In this document: positions 1-10,200 of the stretch, piece by piece
Position numbering within the stretch: the first letter of the stretch is position 1
How the letters are laid out: the number at the start of each line of letters is the position of its first letter
Assembly (NCBI GenBank): GCA_031273925.1
Contig: JAISQW010000001.1
Span: 113,944-177,943 of the forward strand
Length of the DNA stretch: 64,000 nucleotides
Direction of reading: 5' to 3'
From: Endomicrobium sp.
Lineage (GTDB): Bacteria > Elusimicrobiota > Endomicrobiia > Endomicrobiales > Endomicrobiaceae
The notes under the pieces: generated by a model
What the model saw: only the letters and a program-made list of their open reading frames with translations
Told to the model about the DNA's origin: nothing
The model's database searches: none
Position numbers and translations under genes: made by a program

Positions 1-1045
1 AAACATTTTTGAATCTGGATATGATTTTACTATTAATGTTATGGAAGGAGCAGGGGCTTTTGTATGTGGAGAAGAAACTGCGTTAATAGCTTCTATTGAA
101 GGAAAAAGGGGAATGCCTATTTCGAAGCCACCTTTTCCTAATCAAAATGGATTATTCCATAACCCTACAACTATAAACAATGTTGAAACTCTTTCTACAA
201 TTCCAATTATAATGAATTATGGAACAGAATTTTTTAGAGGAATTGGAACTGATTTGTCGCCTGGTACAAAAACGTTTGCATTAACAGGAAATGTTTTAAA
301 TACTGGTCTTATTGAGGTTCCATTAGGTACAACTTTAAGATATATAATATTTGATATTGGTGGTGGAGTAACTGATGAAATAGGAGAAATAAAATTAGAA
401 AATTTTAAAGCTGTTCAAATAGGTGGTCCATCAGGTGGATGTTTGAATGAAAAACACTTAGATATTCCTTTAGATTTTGATTCTTTAAAAAATGTTGGAT
501 CAATGATTGGTTCTGGTGGACTTGTTGTTATGAGTAAAAATAATTGTATGGTAAATGTTGCAAGATTTTTTATGCAATTCACACAAAATGAATCTTGTGG
601 TAAATGTGTATTATGTCGTGAAGGCACAAAACAAATGCTTTTAATGCTTGATGATATTTGTAAGGGCAATGCTAACGAATCTACAATTTATGTTTTAAAG
701 CAATTAGCTGAAGTAGTTTCAGTAGGATCTTTATGTGGTCTTGGAAAAACATCCCCAAATCCTGTATTGTCAACCTTAAGATATTTTGAACAAGAATATC
801 ATGCTCATGTAAAAGAAAAAATATGTCCAGCACATGAATGTATTGGGTTAGTGAATTATGAAATAACAAATAAATGTGTAGGTTGTACAATTTGTAAAAT
901 GAAATGTCCTGTTGAAGCAATAAGTGGTAAACCAAAATATCAACATGAAATCAATATTGAAAAATGTATTAAATGTGGTAGTTGTATAAATTCATGTAAA
1001 TTTAATGCTATAATAACGTTATCTTCGTCAATCGAAGTTGTTTAG
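1..1045 (+). CDS. hydB: HydB/NuoF-like subunit of NAD(P)-dependent [FeFe] hydrogenase (5' partial)
   Basis: Flavin- and FeS-bearing subunit that passes electrons between NAD(P)H and the hydrogenase. The open frame runs in from the window edge (first full codon at 2), so the N-terminal part is missing; the ATG at 41 is internal. Seen: NuoF glycine-rich FMN/NAD motif GAGAFVCGEETALI, an SLBB-like middle, the NuoF 4Fe-4S motif ESCGKCVLCREG, the later CGLG cysteine, and a C-terminal ferredoxin domain with two clusters (CVGCTICKMKCP and CIKCGSCINSCK). That extra ferredoxin tail separates HydB/HndC proteins from respiratory NuoF. The next gene is the catalytic HydA subunit, 45 bp downstream. A HydC/NuoE-like subunit is expected just upstream, outside the window. 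Function is sure at family level; NAD versus NADP preference cannot be read. Confidence 0.9.
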   Translation, partial: NIFESGYDFTINVMEGAGAFVCGEETALIASIEGKRGMPISKPPFPNQNGLFHNPTTINNVETLSTIPIIMNYGTEFFRGIGTDLSPGTKTFALTGNVLNTGLIEVPLGTTLRYIIFDIGGGVTDEIGEIKLENFKAVQIGGPSGGCLNEKHLDIPLDFDSLKNVGSMIGSGGLVVMSKNNCMVNVARFFMQFTQNESCGKCVLCREGTKQMLLMLDDICKGNANESTIYVLKQLAEVVSVGSLCGLGKTSPNPVLSTLRYFEQEYHAHVKEKICPAHECIGLVNYEITNKCVGCTICKMKCPVEAISGKPKYQHEINIEKCIKCGSCINSCKFNAIITLSSSIEVV

Positions 1046-1090
1046 TGATTTTTTATTAGTATAAAGTTTTGTGATGTTGGGGTTAACATT

Positions 1091-3118
1091 ATGGAAAAAT
1101 ATTTAATAATTAATAATGAAAAAATTTCATTTGATCATGAACAAAACATATTGGAAATTATAAAAAAAACAAATATAAATCTTCCAACACTTTGTTATAA
1201 TGCTGACATAAGTATTTATGGTTCGTGCAGACTTTGCCTTATAGAAATTGATGGTAAAGGTATAACACCAGCATGTTCCACTTTACCAGAACATGGCATG
1301 AACATTAAAACCAGTACTGAAAAACTATTTAATATTAGGAGAATTATAGTTGAACTGTTACTTGCAAATCATGATAAAGAATGTACAATTTGTCAAAAAA
1401 GTGGAAATTGTAAACTTCAAACCTTATCAAGACAACTTAATATCAAAAATATAAGATTTAAAAATATTGTAAACAAAAAAAATAAAGATACATCAACACA
1501 TGCATTGATAATAGATTCAAATAAATGTATTCTTTGCGGCAATTGTGTGAGATTTTGTAGTGAGGTACAAGCTGTAGGAACTTTATGTTTTATGAATCGT
1601 GGACCACATTCCATTGTTTCTCCAAATTTTAATAAAAATTTAGCTTCATCAAAATGTGTTTATTGTGGACAATGTGCTAGAGTTTGTCCAACAGGTGCAA
1701 TCATACCTAAATCTGAAATAAGCTATTTGTGGAAAGTTTTAAATGATCCAACTAAAAAAGTAATAATAGCTATAGCACCTGCTGTACGTGCATCTATAGG
1801 AGAAATATTTGGATTAAAAAATTTAAATGGTGTTGATTTAGCAGGTAAAATTGTTACCTCATTAAAACTTATGGGTTTTTCAAAAGTTTTTGACATTTCC
1901 TTTATGGCAGATATGACAATAATAGAAGAAACTCATGAGTTTCTAAATCGAATTATTAATAATAATATCCCAATGTTTACGTCTTGTTGTCCGGCCTGGG
2001 TAAATTTTGTTGAGCAGTACTACCCAGATTTTATTAAATATTTGTCGACTTGTAGATCACCACAAGGGATATATGGATCACTATCTAGAAAAATTATGCC
2101 AAAAATACTTGATATTCCTGCCGAAAATTTAATCGTAGTTTCAATGATGCCATGTTTAGCTAAAAAATATGAAGCTATGAAATTCAAATTTCATTTGGAT
2201 AATTGTGTTTCAAATACTGAAATTGATTATGTGTTAACAACACAAGAATTTGCATTAATGATTGAAGCTAGTGGTATTAATTTTTGTAAAGTTAAATCTT
2301 CAGATTTTGATATGCCATTTGGGTTTAAAACAGGAGCAGGTATTCTTTTTGGTATTTCTGGTGGTGTGACTGAAGCTATTATAAGAAATATTAAAAATAA
2401 TAAAACTGTTAACAATGAATTATTTCAATCGGATTTTTTATACGAGGATAGTAATTTTAAGTCAATAAAAGTTAATATTAACAACAAAGATTTTAAAATA
2501 GCTATTATTCATGGGTTAAGAGCTGCAAAAAATCTTTTAGAAAACATTATAAAAACAAATAAAAGTATGTATGACTTCGTTGAAGTTATGGCATGTCCAG
2601 GTGGATGTATTGGTGGTGCAGGACAACCTATTTATAATGACCCAATGATAAGAAATAACAGAACTGAGATCTTATGTGAAAATGACAGTATTATGGAATT
2701 TCATAAATCAAAAGATAATTTACATGTTCAAAAAATATATGATGATTATATTGGTACACCTGGGAATCAAAAAGCTTATGAATATTTTCATACAAGTTAT
2801 AAACATAATAGACAATTTCCAAAAATTTCAATAATTTCTAATTTACCTAAAAAGGATACTATTAATATTGATGTTTGTCTTGGTAAAAATTGTATAAAAG
2901 TAGGAGCTCGTAAAATTTTGGAACATATTATAAATTTTTCTAATGATGTGAAATTTAAAAATCATATCAATATAAATATTATAATGTGTTTAGGTAAATG
3001 TTCAAAAGGTCCAAATGTAAGTATTAATGTAAAAATAATTGAATGTTGTACATTAAAATTTGTAGAAAAAACAATATTAAATGAATTAAATAAAATAAAT
3101 ATCTCATCAATAAAATAA
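1091..3118 (+). CDS. hydA: [FeFe] hydrogenase catalytic subunit (HydA/HndD type)
   Basis: Catalyses reversible H2 formation; the cytosolic partner of the HydB-like protein upstream. 675 residues. Domains seen in order: N-terminal 2Fe-2S ferredoxin (C35, C46, C49, C62), His-Cys3 4Fe-4S site (H94, C98, C101, C107), two 4Fe-4S clusters (CILCGNCVRFC and CVYCGQCARVC), then the H-cluster domain with all three signatures: TSCCPAW (about 297-303), MPCLAKKYEA (from about 353) and MACPGGCIGGAG (from about 500). The second Cys of TSCC plus C355, C502 and C506 fit the H-cluster ligands, and the preceding C299 fits the proton-relay Cys. An extra C-terminal thioredoxin-like 2Fe-2S domain (CLGKNC, then CLGKCSKGP) is present. 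This domain set is that of trimeric, often electron-bifurcating enzymes. The reading frame is intact. Confidence 0.95.
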   Translation: MEKYLIINNEKISFDHEQNILEIIKKTNINLPTLCYNADISIYGSCRLCLIEIDGKGITPACSTLPEHGMNIKTSTEKLFNIRRIIVELLLANHDKECTICQKSGNCKLQTLSRQLNIKNIRFKNIVNKKNKDTSTHALIIDSNKCILCGNCVRFCSEVQAVGTLCFMNRGPHSIVSPNFNKNLASSKCVYCGQCARVCPTGAIIPKSEISYLWKVLNDPTKKVIIAIAPAVRASIGEIFGLKNLNGVDLAGKIVTSLKLMGFSKVFDISFMADMTIIEETHEFLNRIINNNIPMFTSCCPAWVNFVEQYYPDFIKYLSTCRSPQGIYGSLSRKIMPKILDIPAENLIVVSMMPCLAKKYEAMKFKFHLDNCVSNTEIDYVLTTQEFALMIEASGINFCKVKSSDFDMPFGFKTGAGILFGISGGVTEAIIRNIKNNKTVNNELFQSDFLYEDSNFKSIKVNINNKDFKIAIIHGLRAAKNLLENIIKTNKSMYDFVEVMACPGGCIGGAGQPIYNDPMIRNNRTEILCENDSIMEFHKSKDNLHVQKIYDDYIGTPGNQKAYEYFHTSYKHNRQFPKISIISNLPKKDTINIDVCLGKNCIKVGARKILEHIINFSNDVKFKNHININIIMCLGKCSKGPNVSINVKIIECCTLKFVEKTILNELNKINISSIK

Positions 3119-3140
3119 TAAAATACCTTTTTTTTAAAAT

Positions 3141-3566
3141 ATGAGTAGAATTATGGGTGTAGACTATGGACAAAAACGTACAGGTATTGCTATAAGTGAT
3201 AAGTTGCAAATTATTTCTATGCCATTTTGTACTTTTAAAAATGTATCTATAGAAAAAGATGCAATTAAAATTTTAAAAGTAGCAACGGATAGGAATGTTT
3301 CTATTATTGTTCTTGGTTTGCCTTTAAATATGAATGGAACAATAAGTATAATGGCAAAAATTATTTATAATCTTATCAAACAAATTATTTATTTTGAACC
3401 AACAATGCAAATTGTAACTATCGATGAAAGATTAACTACATTACAAGCTGAAAAAATGTTAATTAGAGAAATGAATATTTCTAGAAAAAAACGTAAATTT
3501 ATTAGAGATAAAATTGCTGCAACATTTATTTTAAAAGTCTATTTAGACTCTCAATCTACTTCATGA
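3141..3566 (+). CDS. ruvX: RuvX/YqgF-family Holliday junction resolvase-like nuclease
   Basis: RNase H-fold nuclease of the YqgF family, implicated in pre-16S rRNA 5' end processing and possibly in Holliday junction resolution. 141 residues, the usual length. Seen: N-terminal MGVDYGQKRTGIAISD with the first catalytic Asp, the GLPLNMNGT strand, and IDERLTTLQAEKML with the second acidic site. The C-terminal KIAATFILKVYLDS helix fits the family. It sits 22 bp after hydA and 30 bp before mltG; RuvX-MltG adjacency is seen in other bacteria. The start is the first ATG, followed six bases later by the family's MGVDYG. Confidence 0.92.
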   Translation: MSRIMGVDYGQKRTGIAISDKLQIISMPFCTFKNVSIEKDAIKILKVATDRNVSIIVLGLPLNMNGTISIMAKIIYNLIKQIIYFEPTMQIVTIDERLTTLQAEKMLIREMNISRKKRKFIRDKIAATFILKVYLDSQSTS

Positions 3567-3596
3567 TGTATCTTTAAATTTGGAGTTAATTAAGTT

Positions 3597-4556
3597 GTGT
3601 TGAAAAAAATATTAATTATTGTTTTTTGGTTTATTATTTTATCGTTGTTTTTTATTTATATGTTTAATTTTGTTTTTCACTTGAGATTTTATAAAATAAA
3701 TAATAAAGTTATGAATAATACATTGAAAATATCTAAAGAGTTTAAAAAAATACGTATTTGTTCTAAGATATTATTTTTTGTTACTACTAAATTTGTAAAT
3801 TATTATATAAAAATTAAAACAAATGTTTATAATTTTTATCCTGTATCAAAAATATTAAAAAAGCTTAAAATAAAAAATGATAAAATTGTACGCATCACTA
3901 TTCCTGAAGGTAGTAATATAAAACAAATAGCTAATATTATATCTAAAGTAATGAATATTGATAAAGAAAAATTTATTAACATTGCAATGCATAAAAAATT
4001 AGAAGGATATCTTATGCCAGAAACATATTTTGTAAATTCTAAAATGGATGAAAAAAAACTTATTGAAATGATGTATATTGAATTCAACAAAAAAATTACA
4101 CCTGATATGCGTAAAAGAGCTAAAGAGAGAAATTTACCATTTAAAGATATAATTATAATAGCATCTATTATTGAAAAAGAAGCAGTGAAACCTGAAGAAA
4201 GATTTGTTATATCTGCAGTTTTTTATAATAGACTTAAAAAAAACATAAAATTGCAATCATGTGCGACTGTTTTATATGCGATTGGTAGTAATAAAAAAAA
4301 ACTTTCTATTGAAGATACAAAATTTAATTCTCCTTATAATACCTATCTAAATTTTGGGCTTCCACCAGGTCCTATAAGTAATCCTGGTATACAATCAATA
4401 AAAGCGGCCTTGTATCCAGATAAAAATAATAAAAATTTATTTTTTGTCGCTAATAATGATAATTTTACTCATTTATTTGCAACAAATTTTGATAAACATA
4501 GGCAAAATAAACAAATAATAAAATTAAAACAAAAACTTAAATATGCTTGTAAATAA
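3597..4556 (+). CDS. mltG: Endolytic murein transglycosylase MltG (YceG family)
   Basis: Membrane-anchored lytic transglycosylase that cuts nascent glycan strands and sets their length. 319 residues, GTG start at 3597 with a GGAG ribosome site about 10 bp upstream. One N-terminal membrane segment (about residues 3-24) puts the catalytic domain in the periplasm. Seen: the LysM-like strand VRITIPEGSNIKQIA, EGYLMPETYF, and the catalytic region IIASIIEKEA with the conserved Glu, followed by SAVFYNRLKKNIKLQS and the C-terminal NTYLNFGLPPGPISNPG motif typical of YceG. Between the membrane helix and the LysM-like part lies a basic, low-complexity stretch of about 60 residues. Confidence 0.92.
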   Translation: MLKKILIIVFWFIILSLFFIYMFNFVFHLRFYKINNKVMNNTLKISKEFKKIRICSKILFFVTTKFVNYYIKIKTNVYNFYPVSKILKKLKIKNDKIVRITIPEGSNIKQIANIISKVMNIDKEKFINIAMHKKLEGYLMPETYFVNSKMDEKKLIEMMYIEFNKKITPDMRKRAKERNLPFKDIIIIASIIEKEAVKPEERFVISAVFYNRLKKNIKLQSCATVLYAIGSNKKKLSIEDTKFNSPYNTYLNFGLPPGPISNPGIQSIKAALYPDKNNKNLFFVANNDNFTHLFATNFDKHRQNKQIIKLKQKLKYACK

Positions 4557-4575
4557 AATTGGAGAAAAAAACAAA

Positions 4576-5775
4576 ATGAAATATAAAAAAGTGTATTTAG
4601 ACAATAGTGCTACAACTATTATGCATCCTGAAGTTATAAAAGAAATGCAAAAATATTTTTATAAAATATATGGGAATCCTTCTAGTTTACATAATTTTGG
4701 TAAAAATGCTAAAATAGCTATAGAAAAAGCTAGAGAAGAAGTGGCTGTACTATTAAATGCAAACCCATCTGAAATATTTTTTACTGGTAGTGGAACAGAA
4801 TCCAATAATATTGCAATATTTGGTATAGTTAATAATGTTTGTGGTAAACAAATACATGTAATTACTAGTAAAATTGAGCATCATTCTGTTTTAAACTCAA
4901 TAAAACACATTGAAAAATGTGGACATGAAGTTACTTATTTAGATGTTGATAAACACGGCATTATTTCTGTTGAAGATCTTAAAAAAAATATAAAAAATAA
5001 TACTTTATTAGTGAGTATTATGCACGCAAATAATGAAGTTGGTTCTTTGCAATCAATAGATAAAATAGCCATAGAAATAAAAAAAATAAATAATAAAAGA
5101 GAACAAAAAATATATTTACACAGTGATTCTGTACAAACTGCTGGTAAGATTCCTATAGATGTTAAAAGAATTGGTGTAGATTTACTTAGCTTATCAGCAC
5201 ATAAATTTAATGGACCAAAAGGAGTAGGTGTTTTATATATTAAAAATGGGACACACATATCACCAATGTTTTTTGGTGGACATCATGAGAAAGGTATTCG
5301 TCCAGGGACTGAAAATGTTCCAGCAATTGTTGGGCTTGCAAAAGCTTTTAAAATTGCAAATAATAATCTTCAAAAAGATAAAATATATATTTCACATTTA
5401 CGCGAAAAACTAAAAACAGGAATAATTAATACAATTTCTGAAGTAACAATAAATGGTGATGAAAAAACTACTATTTATAATATTTTAAATGTGAGCTTTA
5501 ATCATGTAGAAGGTGAAGCACTTCTTTTGATGCTTGATATGAAGGGTATAGCTGTTTCTACTGGATCAGCATGTGCTTCAGAAACAATTTCTCCATCTCA
5601 TGTTTTATCTGCAATGCAAATCGATCCTGTTGTTATACATGGAACAATTCGTTTTTCTTTTGGACATTATAATACAAATAAGGATATTGATTATGTCCTT
5701 GGTGTTTTACATACAATCGTTGAAAAATTACGATCAATGTCACCTACTTTTAATAAAAAAAGTAGAAATATATAG
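4576..5775 (+). CDS. Cysteine desulfurase (NifS/IscS family)
   Basis: PLP enzyme that releases sulfur from cysteine for FeS clusters and thio-modified tRNA; needed here for the many FeS proteins. About 399 residues. The open frame reaches back to 4543, but ATG 4576 is preferred because GGAG lies at 4561-4564 and the family starts near YLDNSATT. Seen: GSGTESNNIAIFG cofactor loop, KIEHHSVL, the PLP lysine in LSAHKFNGPKGVG, and the active-site Cys loop STGSACASETISPSHVL. The short Cys loop is NifS/IscS-like rather than SufS-like. No scaffold gene (iscU/nifU) is next to it. Overall call is sure; NifS versus IscS versus tRNA-specific type is not resolved. Confidence 0.93.
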   Translation: MKYKKVYLDNSATTIMHPEVIKEMQKYFYKIYGNPSSLHNFGKNAKIAIEKAREEVAVLLNANPSEIFFTGSGTESNNIAIFGIVNNVCGKQIHVITSKIEHHSVLNSIKHIEKCGHEVTYLDVDKHGIISVEDLKKNIKNNTLLVSIMHANNEVGSLQSIDKIAIEIKKINNKREQKIYLHSDSVQTAGKIPIDVKRIGVDLLSLSAHKFNGPKGVGVLYIKNGTHISPMFFGGHHEKGIRPGTENVPAIVGLAKAFKIANNNLQKDKIYISHLREKLKTGIINTISEVTINGDEKTTIYNILNVSFNHVEGEALLLMLDMKGIAVSTGSACASETISPSHVLSAMQIDPVVIHGTIRFSFGHYNTNKDIDYVLGVLHTIVEKLRSMSPTFNKKSRNI

Positions 5776-5820
5776 TTTGTTGATGCAAGAGTTATTAAAT
5801 TTTGGAGTAAATATTAATTT

Positions 5821-7203
5821 ATGCGTTGTTTTATTTGGATACAAAATTTTTGTTTAACATTTGTATTAGTATTATCGTTAAATTGTTCAATATTTTGTGA
5901 AGTATTAACATTTAATAATTACTTAGATAACGTTATTAAAGACAATCCAGAACTAAAATCGATTCAATTAGATATTAATGCTACACTTGATAAACTTTCG
6001 AAAATTAAAATTCCCTACTTGTGTTTTTTAAATATGGAATTAAAATATGATTACAATAGTGACAATATTTTAACAAATTATTTAAAAAACTTTAATTGTG
6101 ATATAAGTATAAATAAGCAATTTATTTCAGGTACTAAATTTTCTGTTATTTTTGGCTGTTTATTAAATCAAAATAGATATAATTGTAATAACATAATTCC
6201 ATTATTACAGCTTCAGCAATCACTGTTGAAAGAGATGAAAAACAAATTCACGACAACAAAAATACTTTTGGATAAGACAAATGCATATTCAAATTTATAT
6301 TTTCTAGAGTATAAAAAACAGAATGTTTTATTGAAAGCAAAGTTTGCATATTGGGATTTATCTTATTTTACAACAGCTATAGATTTTATAAAAACTTCAT
6401 TAAATAGATCAATTAAAATTTTAGAGTTGAATAGGAAAAAATACAATATGAATCTTATTGATAAATCGGATTTATTACAGTCTGAGATTGCTGTTAAAAT
6501 GAAAGAATTAAAATTAAAACTTGCTTGTGATGATGAAAACACTGCAATTGTAACATTGAATACTTTTTTAAATACAAAATATAATCTACAATTTAAATAT
6601 AATATTGAGAAAATTGAATCCGAAACAGAAAAAATTAAAAAAAATGATGAATCTTTCAAAAAAGAGAATATGAGATTTGATGTTTTGGCTGTTTTGGAAC
6701 ATGCTAAAAGTACTTTATATGAAAAGATTTGTTTACAAAAGGATATTTGTCCAGATTTAATATTAGATGGACAATTTACAGTTAAACAAAACAATAATTC
6801 AAAATCCAGACCTTTTTATTCTATAAATTTAAGATACATATATCCAATAGATTTTAAATTTATAAAAACTGTAAATAATGGTTATGAATTAGCACAAATT
6901 TCAGCTGAAAAATATGCTGAGAGTATGATAATACAAGAAACAAATGATTGGTTTAAACTTATGGAAGATTTACACAATACAAAGTTAAAACTTGATATTG
7001 CTATAGAAATAGAAAAAAAACAATATCAAAAATATGAAGAAGATAAAAAATTATTAGAAAGAGGTAGATGTACTACATATCAAATTTTACAAAGTGAGCA
7101 AGAATTAAGCGATGCTTCTTTAAATATTCTAAAATATACACTAGAATTTATTAAAATACGTGAATATATAAAAACATTTTATGGTCCAATAGTTGTTTTG
7201 TAA
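5821..7203 (+). CDS. TolC-like outer membrane efflux protein
   Basis: Outer membrane channel of a tripartite exporter. 460 residues; ATG preceded by GGAG about 15 bp upstream. An N-terminal hydrophobic signal (about residues 5-22, ending near CSIFCEV) is followed by the NYLDNVIKDNPEL start typical of OEP proteins, and by long helical, lysine-rich stretches (around 100-260 and 340-450) with YEEDKKLLERGRCTTYQILQSEQ, the usual second-repeat signature. A cysteine near the signal end leaves a lipoprotein possible, but no clean lipobox was seen. The RND pump follows 50 bp downstream. No membrane fusion protein is encoded between or beside them. Confidence 0.82.
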   Translation: MRCFIWIQNFCLTFVLVLSLNCSIFCEVLTFNNYLDNVIKDNPELKSIQLDINATLDKLSKIKIPYLCFLNMELKYDYNSDNILTNYLKNFNCDISINKQFISGTKFSVIFGCLLNQNRYNCNNIIPLLQLQQSLLKEMKNKFTTTKILLDKTNAYSNLYFLEYKKQNVLLKAKFAYWDLSYFTTAIDFIKTSLNRSIKILELNRKKYNMNLIDKSDLLQSEIAVKMKELKLKLACDDENTAIVTLNTFLNTKYNLQFKYNIEKIESETEKIKKNDESFKKENMRFDVLAVLEHAKSTLYEKICLQKDICPDLILDGQFTVKQNNNSKSRPFYSINLRYIYPIDFKFIKTVNNGYELAQISAEKYAESMIIQETNDWFKLMEDLHNTKLKLDIAIEIEKKQYQKYEEDKKLLERGRCTTYQILQSEQELSDASLNILKYTLEFIKIREYIKTFYGPIVVL

Positions 7204-7253
7204 TATTTTTTACTTGTTTTTGTTATGCTAAAAAAAAGTGAAAAAATAAATAT

Positions 7254-10200
7254 ATGAATATAGCAAAATTTACAATTAAACGACCTACATTTATTGTAGC
7301 ACTATTAATAATTATGTTGTTATTAGGTGTTACATCATTTACAAAACTTAACGTAAGAATGTTCCCAGATGTTGATTTTCCATATGTTCTTATTTTTACT
7401 GTTTATCGTGGAGCTGGTGTTTCAGAGGTAGAACAATTAATTACAAAGCCTATGGAAGACACTATAAGTGGGGTTTCTGGACTTAAACATATTAATTCTA
7501 TAAGTGAAGATGGAATTTCTATTTTATTAAATGAATTTGAGCTTTCAAAAAATCCAGATGTTGCTACACAAGAAATAAGGGATAAAATACATCAAATAAA
7601 ACCTAATTTACCAAGAGATATAGATGAACCTGTTATAATTAAGGCAGATATTAATAGTATGCCTATTATTTCGTTAAGTTTAAAGTCAAAAAATATGACT
7701 GTAAATGAACTGTATGATTTTGCTGATAATATAGTTTCTAAAGATTTAACAAAAATCTCAGGTGTTTCTAGGATAAATATAGTTGGTGGAACAAAAAAAG
7801 AAATTCATGTTAATGTAGATAAGGAAAAATTAAGGCAACATGAATTTACACTTATGTCAATGGCTTCAAAAATAAAAATGGGTTCTTTGAATATTCCAGC
7901 TGGTACAATTAATCAAAATCATCAAGAAATAAATTTCAAAACTATTGGCGAATTTAAATCTATAAAAGCAATTGAAGATGTTGTATTAAATTTTTTCGGG
8001 AATGATAAGCCTATTACTGTAGGTAATCTTGCAAATGTTACAAACGGATTTGAAAGTGAATCATCAAAAGCAAGATTTGATACTAAAGAAAACGGTAAAA
8101 TTATATATGAACAATCTCTTTTATTACAAATTTATAAACAAGCAAAATGTAATGATGTAATTATATCTGATACTATAAAAAAAAACATAGAGCAATTAAA
8201 TAAAAAATATAAAAAAATCAACGGAAAACCACATCTTACAATTATATTTGATGCTGCAAATAGGATAAGAGCTAACATTAATGATGTTAAATCTACAATA
8301 TTGGAAGGTATAATTTTATCTATTCTTATTGTTTATTTATTTTTAGGAAATTGGAAATCTACTTTTATTACAGCTTTAGCAATTCCAAATAGTTTAATAG
8401 GCTCTTTTATTCTTATTTATATTTTTGGATTTAGTTTAAATGTTCTTTCATTAATGGCTTTATCTCTTTCTATTGGACTGCTAATAGATGATGCTATTGT
8501 TGTACGTGAAAACATTTTTAGACATTATGAATCAGGTTCAAATCCAATGAAAGCAGCTATTGATGGTACAAATGAGGTGACTTTAGCTGTTATTGCGACA
8601 ACAAGTACTGTTATAGCTGTATTTTTACCAATTGCTTTTTTAGGTGGTATTGCAGGACGATTTTTTAGAGAATTTGCTTTAACCGTTATTTTTGCGGTAA
8701 TTATTTCTATTATTGATGCATTAACAATAGCTCCATTACTTTCGACTTATATTATTTCTGATAATAAAGAAAAAGAAAATATAAAAAGTAAACACCAAAA
8801 ACTAGTTTTTGGTGTTTTGAAATTTTTTACAATAGATTTAGTTAATAAAATTTTTGAATTCGTTAAACATCTATATATAAAAATTATCTCATTTATTATA
8901 AAAAAGAAATTTTTGAATTTTAAATTTCACCTTTTTGGTAAAAGATGTTTCACCATAAGTTGGAAAATTATCACATTATTTATTACTTTATTTGTATTTT
9001 TTGAAACAATTACATTAGCAAGTAAATATATAAAAATCTCTTTTATGCCATATATTGAATCTGATGAATTTAATATTAATATTAGAGCAAAACCAGGGAC
9101 ATCATTATGTAAAATGGATGAATATACAAAAGAGATAGAGCAACTAATTATGAATGATAAGAATATAGATTTTGTTTCGTCTGTTGTAGGATCAAACAAT
9201 CTATTGATAAATCTTTCAAATGAATCAAATATATATGTGAAATTAATACCAATCAAACAATATCATATTAGCGATATATTTAGTAAAAAATCAAAGATAA
9301 ATAACCTAATGAAAAGGATACATACAAGTTCAGAAATAAAAGATTATATTAGGAAAATTTTGAATAAGAAATATGGTAAAGAACTTGAATTTTCGATTGT
9401 TAGACAGTCTTTGAATAATAATAATGAAAATGAATTTATTATGGAACTTTCTGGTGCTGATGCAAATATTTTGTATGATTTTGCAAAACATCTTATACAA
9501 AAATATAAAACCATTATTTATCTTGTTGATATACAATCGAATTATAAGCCTGGAAAACCTGAGGTTAGAATACATCCAGATCCAAAAAAAATGATAAACT
9601 TTGGTGTTGATTCAGTTACAATTGGTAATGAAGTAAAGGCAATAATAAATGGTGTAAAAGCTGGTAAATACAGAGAAAATGGAATTGAATATGATATTTT
9701 AGTTAAGTTTCAAAATGATCAGCAAAACATAGAAAAAAATTTTAGTACGATTTATGTTAATAATATTAATAATAAACTTATAAAATTAAAAGATGTTACA
9801 ACTATGGAACATACACTATGCCCTACAAGTATATTTAAAAAAAATAGAGCACATTTTATTACAATTGAAGGTAATATTTCTAAAGGTGGAACAATAGGAG
9901 ATGTCCAAAAACAAGCATTAAAATTGTTTAATATAGAAAAATCTAATCCTAAATATTTTTCAAAATGGAAAAATATAGTTTGTAATTTTTCAGGAAATAT
10001 TGAAAATATGCATGATATGTTTAAAGATATTATTATAGCTGGAATGTTTTCTGTAATACTTGTATTTATGATTCTTGCTAGTTTATATGAATCTGTTATA
10101 ATACCATTAACGATTATGATAGCTCTTCCTTTTGCAATTATTGGTGGTGTGATTAGTTTACTTATTTCGAACCAATCAATTGATATTTTTACATTAATAG

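Noticed and set aside
41-43. ATG at 41 as the start of the HydB-like gene
   Set aside because: The frame is open to the window edge and the codons before it (NIFESGYDFTINV) fit NuoF sequence, so the gene begins outside the window.
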